A stretch of 64,000 nucleotides of DNA from Candidatus Brocadia sp. (GTDB lineage Bacteria; Planctomycetota; Brocadiia; Brocadiales; Brocadiaceae): assembly GCA_021646415.1 (NCBI GenBank), contig SOEU01000001.1, positions 248,001 through 312,000 of the forward strand, in the 5' to 3' direction. A program made the translations under genes and the position numbers. This document shows, one piece after another, positions 37,479 to 45,442 of this stretch. Under the pieces are notes generated by a model. The model searched no databases and was not told where the DNA came from. It saw only the letters and a program-made list of their open reading frames with translations. The stretch's first letter is position 1, and each line of letters starts with the position of its first letter.

Positions 37479-39131
37479 ATGGAAAATAAAATGAATCCCA
37501 AGCCACTTGTTTCTGTAATCACTATTTTTTTAAATGAGGAGAAATTCTTACGGGAAGCCATAGAAAGCGTTCTTGCCCAAACATATGATAATTGGGAACT
37601 GCTGCTGATCGATGATGGTTCTACTGATGACAGTACAGCCATTGCCAGACAGTATTCAGAACAATGCCCTGCCAAAATACGTTATTGCGAGCACGACAAT
37701 CATCAGAATCGGGGGAAAAGCATTTCCCGCAATCTGGGTTTTATGCATGCAAGAGGTGATTATATCGCACTTCTTGATGCGGATGACGTTTATTTGCCCG
37801 AAAAGCTGCAGCGTCAGGTTGCAATTTTAGAATCACAGCCAGATGTTGCTATGGTATATGGCCCCACATTATACTGGTTTAGCTGGACAGGGAATTCGCA
37901 TGATGCTCACCGTGATTACTTTGGAAAACTAGGCGTTACGCCAAAGACATTATTTAAACCTCTTGAACTGCTCACCCTCTTTTTAAAGGACGGAGGCATT
38001 GTGCCTTGCATTTGCGCCCTCCTTATTCGTAGCAAGATAATGAAAGAGGTCGGCGGTTTTGAAGAAGCTATCAGTTTCCTTTACGAAGACCAGGTTTTTC
38101 TGGCAAAAATCTGTAGTAAGGCATGGGTGTTTGTTGATAATGGCTGCTGGGACAAATACCGTCAGCATCCGGAGTCAAGTTCCTCCATCGCGATAAAAAC
38201 AGGTGAATATCATCCTTTACGCCAGAATCCGGCGCGTTTTAAATTCCTGACCTGGCTGGAAAGATATTTATCTGAACAAGGAATCAAAGATGCCAGACTT
38301 GTAAATGTCCTGCAAAGGAAGCTATGGCCATATCACCACCCGTATATGTACCAGTTGCTTAAAGGCGATTTCTATCCTTTGAAAAGGATGAAGCAATTTG
38401 TGAAACGAATATCGAAACGCTCGACTGGGATTTTTTTTGAACAGAAATCACAGGTACTAAAAAACAATAACAAACAACGTTCTTCGCGGAAAATGATTGA
38501 TTTTGGAAGCTTAAGACGTCTGACACCTATCAGCCGCGAGTTTGGATTTGACCGAGGGACAGCTATAGATCGTTACTATATTGAAAATTTTCTTGCAAGT
38601 AATGCAAACCATATAAGGGGCCGGGTGCTTGAAATCGGGGATGATTCATATACAAAGAAATATGGTGGTATTAATGTTACTATCAGGGATGTGCTTAATG
38701 TCTTAGGCAGCACTCCCGGAACAACTATCGTTGGAGACTTGACATCCGCAGAGCATATCCCATCAGAGATTTTTGACTGTATGATTCTGACGCAAACATT
38801 GCATATTATCTATAATTTTCAGGCAGCGCTTCAAACAATATACCGCATCCTGAAACCGGGAGGTGTAGTGTTGGCTACTTTCCCCGGTATAAGTCAGATC
38901 AGTATTGATCAATGGAACAAATATTGGTGCTGGAGTTTCACTGCCCTATCCGCACAAAGGATATTCGGAGAGGTTTTTCCAGAGGAAAACGTTTCGGTTC
39001 GGGCATTTGGAAATGTGTTTGCCACTACAGCATTTTTACACGGATTGGCTTTACAGGAATTGCAGACAAATGAACTGGATTACTATGATCCTGATTACGA
39101 GCTTTTAATTACCGTCAGAGCAATAAAATGA
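37479..39131 (+). CDS. GT2 glycosyltransferase fused to a methyltransferase-like domain (second copy)
   Basis: 550 aa. The N-terminal ~310 residues are a GT2 domain (VSVITIFLNEEKFLREAI, LLIDDGSTDDST, LLDADDVYLPEK, LYEDQVFLAKI) that is closely similar to the minus-strand GT2 at 40728. The C-terminal ~210 residues (DFGSLRRLTPISREFG to the end ITVRAIK) are closely similar to the C-terminus of the gene at 32863. The methyltransferase motif I position reads VLEIGDDSYTKKYGG, again without GxG. The stop overlaps the start of the deacetylase gene (ATGA), so the two are coupled. Confidence 0.87.
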   Translation: MENKMNPKPLVSVITIFLNEEKFLREAIESVLAQTYDNWELLLIDDGSTDDSTAIARQYSEQCPAKIRYCEHDNHQNRGKSISRNLGFMHARGDYIALLDADDVYLPEKLQRQVAILESQPDVAMVYGPTLYWFSWTGNSHDAHRDYFGKLGVTPKTLFKPLELLTLFLKDGGIVPCICALLIRSKIMKEVGGFEEAISFLYEDQVFLAKICSKAWVFVDNGCWDKYRQHPESSSSIAIKTGEYHPLRQNPARFKFLTWLERYLSEQGIKDARLVNVLQRKLWPYHHPYMYQLLKGDFYPLKRMKQFVKRISKRSTGIFFEQKSQVLKNNNKQRSSRKMIDFGSLRRLTPISREFGFDRGTAIDRYYIENFLASNANHIRGRVLEIGDDSYTKKYGGINVTIRDVLNVLGSTPGTTIVGDLTSAEHIPSEIFDCMILTQTLHIIYNFQAALQTIYRILKPGGVVLATFPGISQISIDQWNKYWCWSFTALSAQRIFGEVFPEENVSVRAFGNVFATTAFLHGLALQELQTNELDYYDPDYELLITVRAIK

Positions 39132-40177
39132 TGATCTATATGGTGAAATTACCGGGTACTACAAGAATAAAAAAAGGATTACAAATACTGAAGAAACGAT
39201 TAGTGTCTAGTTCTCTCGTTTTGATGTATCACCGTATTACTGACATAAAAACCGACCCTTGGTCACTCTGTGTGACTCCCCAGCATTTCTCGGAGCATCT
39301 GGAGGTTTTACAAAAATGTGCCCGCACGTTACGACTCGATCAACTGGCACATTATCTTCGACGCGGTAAAATTCCCAGGCGATCTGTGATTATAACCTTT
39401 GACGATGGCTATGCTGATAATCTCCACACGGCAAAACCTTTATTAGAACGGTATGACACCCCTGCAACCTTCTTTCTTACGACAGGGTGTATTGAGCGGC
39501 ATCGCGAGTTTTGGTGGGATGAACTTGACCGCCTGATCCTGCAGCCCGTCAGATTGCCAGAAACACTCGAACTTTCTATCAGGGGCAAAATATACGAATG
39601 GCATTTGAGCAAAGACGTTCAATACAATGAAGATATTGTTCACCAGAATAACTCATGGCGGGCATGGGAAAAAGCACCAAGTATTCGCCATGAAATCTAT
39701 TATGTACTATGGAACTTACTCAAGCCTCTGGATGAGAATGAGCAACAAGACGTACTGAATCAATTGATTACATGGGTAGGAGCCGAACCAAGTGCACGAT
39801 CAACCCACCGCTTACTGCTTCCGGAAGAAATAAAATTATTCGGCAAAGGAAATCTGTTTGAGGTTGGCGCACACTCAGTCACGCATGCTTCTCTTCCTGC
39901 ACAACCAATTGCTTTTCAGCAGCATGAAATTTTACAAAGTAAAGCCTATTTAGACGACCTTCTGAAAAACCCTGTAGCCAGTTTCTCCTATCCCTATGGC
40001 GATTATACAGCAGAGACGATTGCGCTGGTCAAAGAAGCAGGATTTTCCTGCGCCTGCTCTACGAAGGCGGGCGTTATATCTTCAAAAACTGACAGCTTTC
40101 AGCTGCCACGTTTCGAAGTACTTGATTGGAATGGAGAAGAATTTGAAAAGCAATTGTTGAAGTGGAGGTATCAGTAA
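39128..40177 (+). CDS. NodB-type polysaccharide deacetylase
   Basis: 349 aa. Family CE4 enzymes remove N- or O-acetyl groups from sugar polymers with a divalent metal. Motif 1 is TFDDGYADN (catalytic base and metal Asp), motif 2 HSVTHASL (HxxxH metal ligands), and motif 3 FSYPYGDYT. There is no signal peptide, so it probably acts on a lipid-linked intermediate at the cytoplasmic face, or is exported by an unseen route. It overlaps the upstream GT2 fusion by 4 bases. Sugar acetylation is thus likely to be edited during glycan assembly. Confidence 0.9.
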   Translation: MMIYMVKLPGTTRIKKGLQILKKRLVSSSLVLMYHRITDIKTDPWSLCVTPQHFSEHLEVLQKCARTLRLDQLAHYLRRGKIPRRSVIITFDDGYADNLHTAKPLLERYDTPATFFLTTGCIERHREFWWDELDRLILQPVRLPETLELSIRGKIYEWHLSKDVQYNEDIVHQNNSWRAWEKAPSIRHEIYYVLWNLLKPLDENEQQDVLNQLITWVGAEPSARSTHRLLLPEEIKLFGKGNLFEVGAHSVTHASLPAQPIAFQQHEILQSKAYLDDLLKNPVASFSYPYGDYTAETIALVKEAGFSCACSTKAGVISSKTDSFQLPRFEVLDWNGEEFEKQLLKWRYQ

Positions 40178-40225
40178 CCTATTCTTGTAACAATTTAGTT
40201 ATTTGAAAAATATCTGTAAACTGCT

Positions 40226-40308
40226 CGCTCCCAAACTCCGTTTGGGAGCGTAATGGCAGAGAAACTCAGTTTTTCTGGAAGTGTGTTCCCAAACAGGAGT
40301 TTGGGAAC
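40226..40308. repeat. Two CCCAAA/TTTGGG hairpins
   Basis: CGCTCCCAAA-CTCCG-TTTGGGAGCG (40226-40250) and GTTCCCAAAC-AGGA-GTTTGGGAAC (40285-40308). Both are perfect 10-bp stems with related arms, a family of dispersed palindromes. Confidence 0.65.
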
Positions 40309-40457
40309 GAGTATTGGTGCTGATGCTATGACCTGAATCTTGCACCAAATGGACCGCTCCCGTGTGAGCGGTAAGATTTATCGTAACACTTTCGTTTTTT
40401 GAAAAACTATCAAGGCAAAGCCTTGTGCTGATTTCGCCCCGGAGGGGCAAATTGCTC

Positions 40458-40609
40458 ATAGGCAGGCAATTTATTGCCTGTATTTTTATCAAAGAGAAAT
40501 ACAGTCCCGTAGGGACGATTGAGACGATTTTGTATCCATAATCTTCATTCGCCCCTACAGGGCTTATTTTTATCTTTCTCTTAACACAGGCAATAAATTG
40601 CCTGCCTAT
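40458..40609. repeat. Fold-back element with 24-bp perfect arms
   Basis: The arm 40458-40481 starts ATAGGCAGGCAATTTATTG; 40586-40609 is its exact reverse complement. Each arm also contains its own palindrome (CAGGCAATTTATTGCCTG). The ~104-bp centre has a GTCCCGTAGGGAC palindrome and no gene. Confidence 0.75.
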
Positions 40610-40727
40610 TGCCTCACGTCCCTATAGGGACTTAAAAAGCACAACTCATCTTTCAAAAAACTAAACTGTTTCGATTTATCAAATCAGCGTCTAAACAACG
40701 AGCCGATCGCCCATATCAGGTATGAAC

Positions 40728-41645
40728 TTATAGCATCAAATATCTTTTACGAATGGAATTTAAACGATATTTTACCCTGTCCAACAAAGAGAATAATAGC
40801 GGATGTTTGCATTGCCACATTTCCCGCTGGAAAACCTGCCAAATCTCCTGGTCTTTCACCTGTTGTTTTGATAAATAATTGCCCAGCCAGTTTAAAAAGG
40901 GCCTTCTGGTCAGATAATATTTTTGATTTTCTGTTTGTTCGCTGCAACTCTGAAAATGTTGGCGATATCTTGCCCAACATTGACCTGCAACAAACACAGG
41001 TTTTTGTAATAGCACCTTGGAAAAAAAGACCTGGTCTTCATACATGGTGTGAAAGACATCTTCAAATTTGCCAATTTGCTCAAATACCTCACGTCGTATT
41101 AAAGCATTGCAGGTAGTAGGGGTTTGACATTTATTTAGTATCAGGAGTAATAACAACTTTGGCGGATTGACCAAAGAATTGGGCTGCACACCCAAATTAT
41201 AAAAATAATCGCGTTGATGATCTTCAGGCTTGCCAGTCCAACTGTACCATATTTGGGTGCGTCCATAAACCATTGCTGCTTCTTTGTATGATGTCAGTAA
41301 CGCCACTTGCTCTTCCAGTTTTTTAGGTAGCCAAATATCATCGACATCTAAAAAGCCAATATATTTACCTTTTGCCTGACTGATCCCTAAATTGCGGGAG
41401 GCGCTCATGCCCTTATTCTGATGTCCCTCGTGTTCCAGATAGAACACCTTTTTAGGATATTTTTGGGCATGTTTCTGGGCGATAAGGGTACTGCTATCCG
41501 TAGAACCGTCATCCACCAGCAGGAGTTCCCAATTATCATAGGATTGGGCAAAGATGCTGGCAATCGCTTCTTCGATAAATTGTTCACCATTCAGAAAGAT
41601 AATGATTGAGGACACTAATGGTTGCGTTTTTTTATGATTATTCAT
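40728..41645 (-). CDS. GT2 family glycosyltransferase
   Basis: 305 aa from ATG 41645; an upstream TTG (41663) would lie inside the preceding remnant frame. GT-A domain: VSSIIIFLNGEQFIEEAI, LLVDDGSTDSST, FLDVDDIWLPKK (DVDD in place of the usual DADD), MYEDQVFFSKVL. It is very similar to the first 310 residues of the gene at 37479 but lacks the methyltransferase-like part. It is the only minus-strand gene in the polysaccharide cluster. Confidence 0.9.
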   Translation of the reverse strand: MNNHKKTQPLVSSIIIFLNGEQFIEEAIASIFAQSYDNWELLLVDDGSTDSSTLIAQKHAQKYPKKVFYLEHEGHQNKGMSASRNLGISQAKGKYIGFLDVDDIWLPKKLEEQVALLTSYKEAAMVYGRTQIWYSWTGKPEDHQRDYFYNLGVQPNSLVNPPKLLLLLILNKCQTPTTCNALIRREVFEQIGKFEDVFHTMYEDQVFFSKVLLQKPVFVAGQCWARYRQHFQSCSEQTENQKYYLTRRPFLNWLGNYLSKQQVKDQEIWQVFQREMWQCKHPLLFSLLDRVKYRLNSIRKRYLML

Positions 41646-41787
41646 TAAGCAGCTTTTGGTCAATTAAATCTAAAATTTCCGCATCTGTTTTCATTTCAAA
41701 TTTTCTGGCAAACAAACAGAATGATTGTTCTAATGCAGCGAAACCAGCTTTGCCTAAAATTTTTAGTAAAATAGAAAAATGATTTTG
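41638..41787 (-). pseudogene. Truncated 3' end of an unknown gene coupled to the GT2
   Basis: Upstream of the GT2 start on the minus strand, an open stretch of ~49 codons (QNHFSILLKILGKAGFAALE..., ending DLIDQKLLNE) stops at 41638-41640, overlapping the GT2 start region by a few bases. The overlap looks like former translational coupling. There is no start codon before a TGA. The upstream part is presumably lost. Confidence 0.35.
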
Positions 41788-42207
41788 TCAAAATAGATCA
41801 GACTTTTATCACAAAACTATACGGGGGTTGCCATACACAGCTCTTCAATAACATATCCCCTTCGTAAGCACGGAGTAAACGCCAGAAGGCATTTCTTTGT
41901 TTTGGCCTACTTATGAGTCCAATTGATAACAGTTTTAAGGATAGAAGTCAAGGAAAATTCTATCATAATATATTGATAAAACACAAGTTATGAAAATATT
42001 TGAACATGAATAAAAAAATTATGCATAAACTCATTTAACAGCCAATAATTATGTTAGTATTAACCGATCGCTCTATTGTAATAAAAATAAAAACCTTAAA
42101 TATGCTAAACAATTTTGGTCAAAATCAATTTTCTGCTTCCAGCCATTTCAGAAAGGACAATTCGACCCATCACTTGAATTTTTATTTCAAAACGTAATAC
42201 CTTCTAT
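41788..42207. other. AT-rich flank of the insertion sequence
   Basis: No gene called. About 41805-41955 has a ~50-codon open minus-strand stretch with no start, which may be a decayed remnant. The last part (to 42207) was the 5' region of the glycosyltransferase at 44056 before the IS inserted. Confidence 0.4.
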
Positions 42208-44051
42208 CGGATGTTCACCCCAGCCAAAATACACAAGTATGAAATATGTAGCCAGTTAGTGGTTGACAATATGTAGTCACTAATATATTGCTATTAATAA
42301 ATATTATACTTGATAATAGCGGTTATGCTCTATATAATGGTGGACATGCATATTGTAGAAAACAAATCAAAATCCGGCAAAAAAATCTATCGTTCCATTC
42401 TTCTGCGAGAATCGTATCGGGAGGAAGGAAAGGTCAGGAAACGCACCATTGCAAATCTGTCGAATTGCGCACCCCAGGAGATAGAAGCGATAAGGCTTGC
42501 GCTCAGCCACAAAGAGGATCTCAGTGCATTGGGTGCATTGTCAGAATCGGTGGAACTCCAGGAGGGGTTGTCCGTCGGGGCGGTCTGGAGTGTGTACCAG
42601 GTGGCAAAGGAATTAGGGATAGAGGAGGCATTGGGGAAGGACTTTGAGGGGAAGCTGGCGCTGTGGCAGGTAATGGCGCGGGTGATAGATCAGGGATCAA
42701 GACTCTCGGCGGTAAGGCTGGCGCAGGTACATGCAGCGGGTGATGTATTGGATATGAAGCATGGATTTGACGAGAATAATCTGTACGATAATTTGTTGTG
42801 GTTGTCGGAGAATCAGGCAAAGATAGAGCGAAAGCTGTTTAAGTTAAGACGGGGAGGCAAGAAGCCGAAGCTGTTTTTATATAACGTGACGAGCAGTTAT
42901 TTAGAGGGGGAGATGAATCATTTTGGTGAATATGGGTATAATCGTGACGGCAAGAAGGGGAAAAAACAGATCGTGATTGGTATGTTGTGCGATGAATCTG
43001 GGGAGCCGGTATCAACGGAGGTTTTTAGTGGTAATACCCAGGACACAAAGACCTTTGAGTCTCAGGCAAGGAAGGTATTAGAGCGGTTTGGGTGCGCAGA
43101 AGTGACGATCGTAGGCGATCGTGGGATGATCAAGACGATGCAGATCGAACGTTTACCGGAAGGATTTCATTACATAACGGCAATAACCAAGCCGCAGATA
43201 GAGGCGTTGATAAAAAAAGGGATTCTGCAATTAGGGTTGTTTGAAGAAAAGCTCTGCGAGATAAAGGATGGGGGGATTCGATATATTCTGAGGCGCAATC
43301 CGACGAGGATGGAAGAGATGGCGAAGACACGCATATCAAAATTGCAGAGTATGGAGAGATACATCGAGAGGAAGAATGGATATTTGAGAGAGCATCCGAG
43401 GGCATCGGTAGCGAAGGCGCTGGACGCAGCAAAGGAAAGGCTCAAGAAACTGAAGCATGAGACGTGGGTACAGATAAAAGACGAAGCCGGGACGCTGAAG
43501 ATAGAGAGGGACGAGGAGGCAGTAAAGGAAGAATCGTATCTTGACGGATGCTATGCAATCAAGACGGACTTGAAGGAGAACGAGGCGGACACCTATCTGG
43601 TACACGACCGATACAAGGACTTGTCGGAGGTAGAGAAGGTGTTTCGGGAGTGCAAGACGGTGAATCTTGAGGTTCGTCCCGTGTACGTGAGAAAGGAGGA
43701 GAGTACGCGAGGGCATGTGTTTGTGGTAATGCTTGCATATATGGTAATCCGAAGGTTACGCGATGCGTGGGCGGGTTTTGATCTGACGGTAGAGGAAGGT
43801 CTCAAACAATTGGCGACCATTTGTTCGATGGAAGTGAAGGTGAAGGGCCAAAATGCGCGTTGTCAGAAGATACCGCGTCCACGACAACAATCACGTGAAT
43901 TATTAGAGGCATTGCAGATAAAGTTGCCGGAGGTCTTGCCATGCCGGAACATACGGGTAGTCACGAGAAAAAAACTTCCTGTTCGCCGTAAAAACCAACA
44001 AATATAAGGCTTTTACTGCCTTTTTATTTTTCACCTTGGGGTGAACATCCG
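42208..44051 (+). mobile_element. IS1634-type insertion sequence with TIRs and 6-bp target duplication
   Basis: The left end CGGATGTTCACCCC (42208-42221) is the exact inverse of the right end GGGGTGAACATCCG (44038-44051). Just outside, TTCTAT is repeated directly at 42202-42207 and 44052-44057, a clean 6-bp target site duplication. The single transposase gene fills most of the 1844 bp. Confidence 0.92.
42337..44007 (+). CDS. IS1634-family (IS4-like DDE) transposase
   Basis: About 556 aa from ATG 42337 (ATG 42346 also possible). DDE pattern: the second aspartate is in IVGDRGMIKT and the glutamate in LSEVEKVFRECKT, followed by the Y-(2)-R-like RGHVFVVMLAYMVIRRLRDAW. The first catalytic position, usually LYDVTSxYFEG, reads LYNVTSSYLEG: the codon at 42883-42885 is AAC, so Asn replaces the expected Asp. 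A single GAC-to-AAC change would explain it and would probably abolish transposition. The reading frame is otherwise intact. Confidence 0.93.
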   Translation: MVDMHIVENKSKSGKKIYRSILLRESYREEGKVRKRTIANLSNCAPQEIEAIRLALSHKEDLSALGALSESVELQEGLSVGAVWSVYQVAKELGIEEALGKDFEGKLALWQVMARVIDQGSRLSAVRLAQVHAAGDVLDMKHGFDENNLYDNLLWLSENQAKIERKLFKLRRGGKKPKLFLYNVTSSYLEGEMNHFGEYGYNRDGKKGKKQIVIGMLCDESGEPVSTEVFSGNTQDTKTFESQARKVLERFGCAEVTIVGDRGMIKTMQIERLPEGFHYITAITKPQIEALIKKGILQLGLFEEKLCEIKDGGIRYILRRNPTRMEEMAKTRISKLQSMERYIERKNGYLREHPRASVAKALDAAKERLKKLKHETWVQIKDEAGTLKIERDEEAVKEESYLDGCYAIKTDLKENEADTYLVHDRYKDLSEVEKVFRECKTVNLEVRPVYVRKEESTRGHVFVVMLAYMVIRRLRDAWAGFDLTVEEGLKQLATICSMEVKVKGQNARCQKIPRPRQQSRELLEALQIKLPEVLPCRNIRVVTRKKLPVRRKNQQI

Positions 44052-44055
44052 TTCT

Positions 44056-45150
44056 ATGAAGCCACTGGTATCGGTTATTATTCCTGCGTATAATGCGGAA
44101 GCTTATATTCTGCAAACTTTGAATTCGGTACTCTCTCAAACTTACAAAAATATTGAGGTTGTTGTAGTTGATGACGGCTCACATGATAAAACTGCACAGA
44201 CTGTGGAATCAATTATGCGGCATGATGACCGCGTTATACTCTTGCGCCAATCAAATTCCGGAGTCGCAGCAGCACGTAACCTGGCTATTAAAAAGTCCCG
44301 GGGTGAGTTTATAGCGCCTATTGATGCCGATGATATTTGGTATCCTCGGAAAATTGAAAAACAGGTAGATTGTATGTTACATGCAGAGCCAAGTACAGGG
44401 CTCGTCTACGCATGGTCTGTGTCTATCGATGAAAGAGGTCTACTGACAGGTAGATACATCGCTTCCCGTCTAGAGGGTGATGTTTTTGTGGCGTTGATAT
44501 TTATCAATATTATTGGTAATTCTAGCGCGCCCTTGATTCGCCGCGTGTGTTTTGAAAAAGTTGGTGGCTATAGCACCCGACTTTTCAAGCAAAATGCTCA
44601 AGGTTGCGAAGACCGCGATCTCTATCTTCGTATTGCCGAATCCTATAAGTTTCGTGCAGTAAAAGAGTTTCTTATAGGATATCGCAAAGTAAATGGTAGT
44701 ATGTCTTTTAATTATAGATCCATGGAAAGGTCAAACTTTATAGTAATAGGGGATGTAAAAAAGCGATATCCTGATATCCCATCGTTCGTCTATCGCTGGT
44801 CCAGGAGTCATTATTACCTGTACCTCAGCCATCAAAGCCGATTATGTGGTCACTATTGGCCAAGCATTCTCTACCTGTATAAAGCGGCACGGATGGATCT
44901 TGTTTTTCTCTTATATACGGATTTCCATCGGTGTCTGTGCTCTAATGCTTTGCAACTGATAAAACAGGCAGTTATCTTCACCGCCCGGGTAGTACATTGT
45001 CCTTCGGCAGGGATCTTTGAAAAGGCTAGTCTCACCCGAGAAGCGGTTACGATTTCAGACGTCGTAATCAGAAGTAGTCGACCACCATCCGGTTTGGCTA
45101 AATTGCGTGAAATCAGACTGCACCTTGTTCAACGTTTGTGTACAAAGTGA
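44056..45150 (+). CDS. GT2 family glycosyltransferase with IS-disrupted 5' end
   Basis: 364 aa from ATG 44056. GT-A domain: VSVIIPAYNAEAYILQTL, VVVDDGSHDKT, PIDADDIWYPRK, GCEDRDLYLRIAESY. The helical C-terminus (~230-364) is unassigned. The ATG lies inside the IS target duplication (TTCTAT plus G), so the insertion kept the start codon but removed the native promoter and ribosome site. A GTG at 44041 inside the IS end is in frame and would add five residues. Expression now depends on the IS, or the gene is silent. Confidence 0.85.
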   Translation: MKPLVSVIIPAYNAEAYILQTLNSVLSQTYKNIEVVVVDDGSHDKTAQTVESIMRHDDRVILLRQSNSGVAAARNLAIKKSRGEFIAPIDADDIWYPRKIEKQVDCMLHAEPSTGLVYAWSVSIDERGLLTGRYIASRLEGDVFVALIFINIIGNSSAPLIRRVCFEKVGGYSTRLFKQNAQGCEDRDLYLRIAESYKFRAVKEFLIGYRKVNGSMSFNYRSMERSNFIVIGDVKKRYPDIPSFVYRWSRSHYYLYLSHQSRLCGHYWPSILYLYKAARMDLVFLLYTDFHRCLCSNALQLIKQAVIFTARVVHCPSAGIFEKASLTREAVTISDVVIRSSRPPSGLAKLREIRLHLVQRLCTK

Positions 45151-45267
45151 AAATGATACGTTAAGAAGGGGATGATGGCGAATGAGAGTGTACCAATTTT
45201 AGGTATTGCTTCTAACGCGTTCAGTTTTGACAGGCCCAGGAGTTGCTGATTCGCCCCAGAATGATTT

Positions 45268-45294
45268 AGCCCAACTTTCTGCGAAAGTTGGGCT
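45268..45294. terminator. 12-bp hairpin between convergent genes
   Basis: AGCCCAACTTTC, loop TGC, GAAAGTTGGGCT. It sits between the plus-strand glycosyltransferase and the minus-strand CobA/HemD gene. With no T-run it may be a dispersed palindrome; a G-rich tail like that of other REP copies follows. Confidence 0.45.
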
Positions 45295-45442
45295 AGGGGG
45301 ATTTAAGGGGGTTATCTATACCCTAAAACGAGTATATGCGTTATCCCCCATAATTCTTTTTCGGTTGATGCTGTCGCGGATCGTGAGGGATGTAATGGTC
45401 TTGCCGCTTCTACGACCTCGGATTTGCGATTGTGGATTTTAA

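Larger units (their letters stand above)
40178..40727. other. Palindrome-rich region between convergent genes
   Basis: No gene seen. Contains two related hairpins (40226-40250 and 40285-40308), a large fold-back element (40458-40609), and short GTCCC...GGGAC palindromes (about 40504-40517 and 40618-40632). Confidence 0.6.

Noticed and set aside
41805-41955. ~50-codon open minus-strand stretch left of the IS
   Set aside because: No start codon and no motif I could recognise; only mentioned as a possible relic.
42288-42647. Alternative frame at the start of the transposase
   Set aside because: Overlaps the transposase, which has family motifs and fills the IS between its TIRs.
45206-45442. 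78-codon open frame between the GT2 and the CobA/HemD gene
   Set aside because: It runs across a 12-bp palindrome and a G-rich repeat tail, and has no motif.
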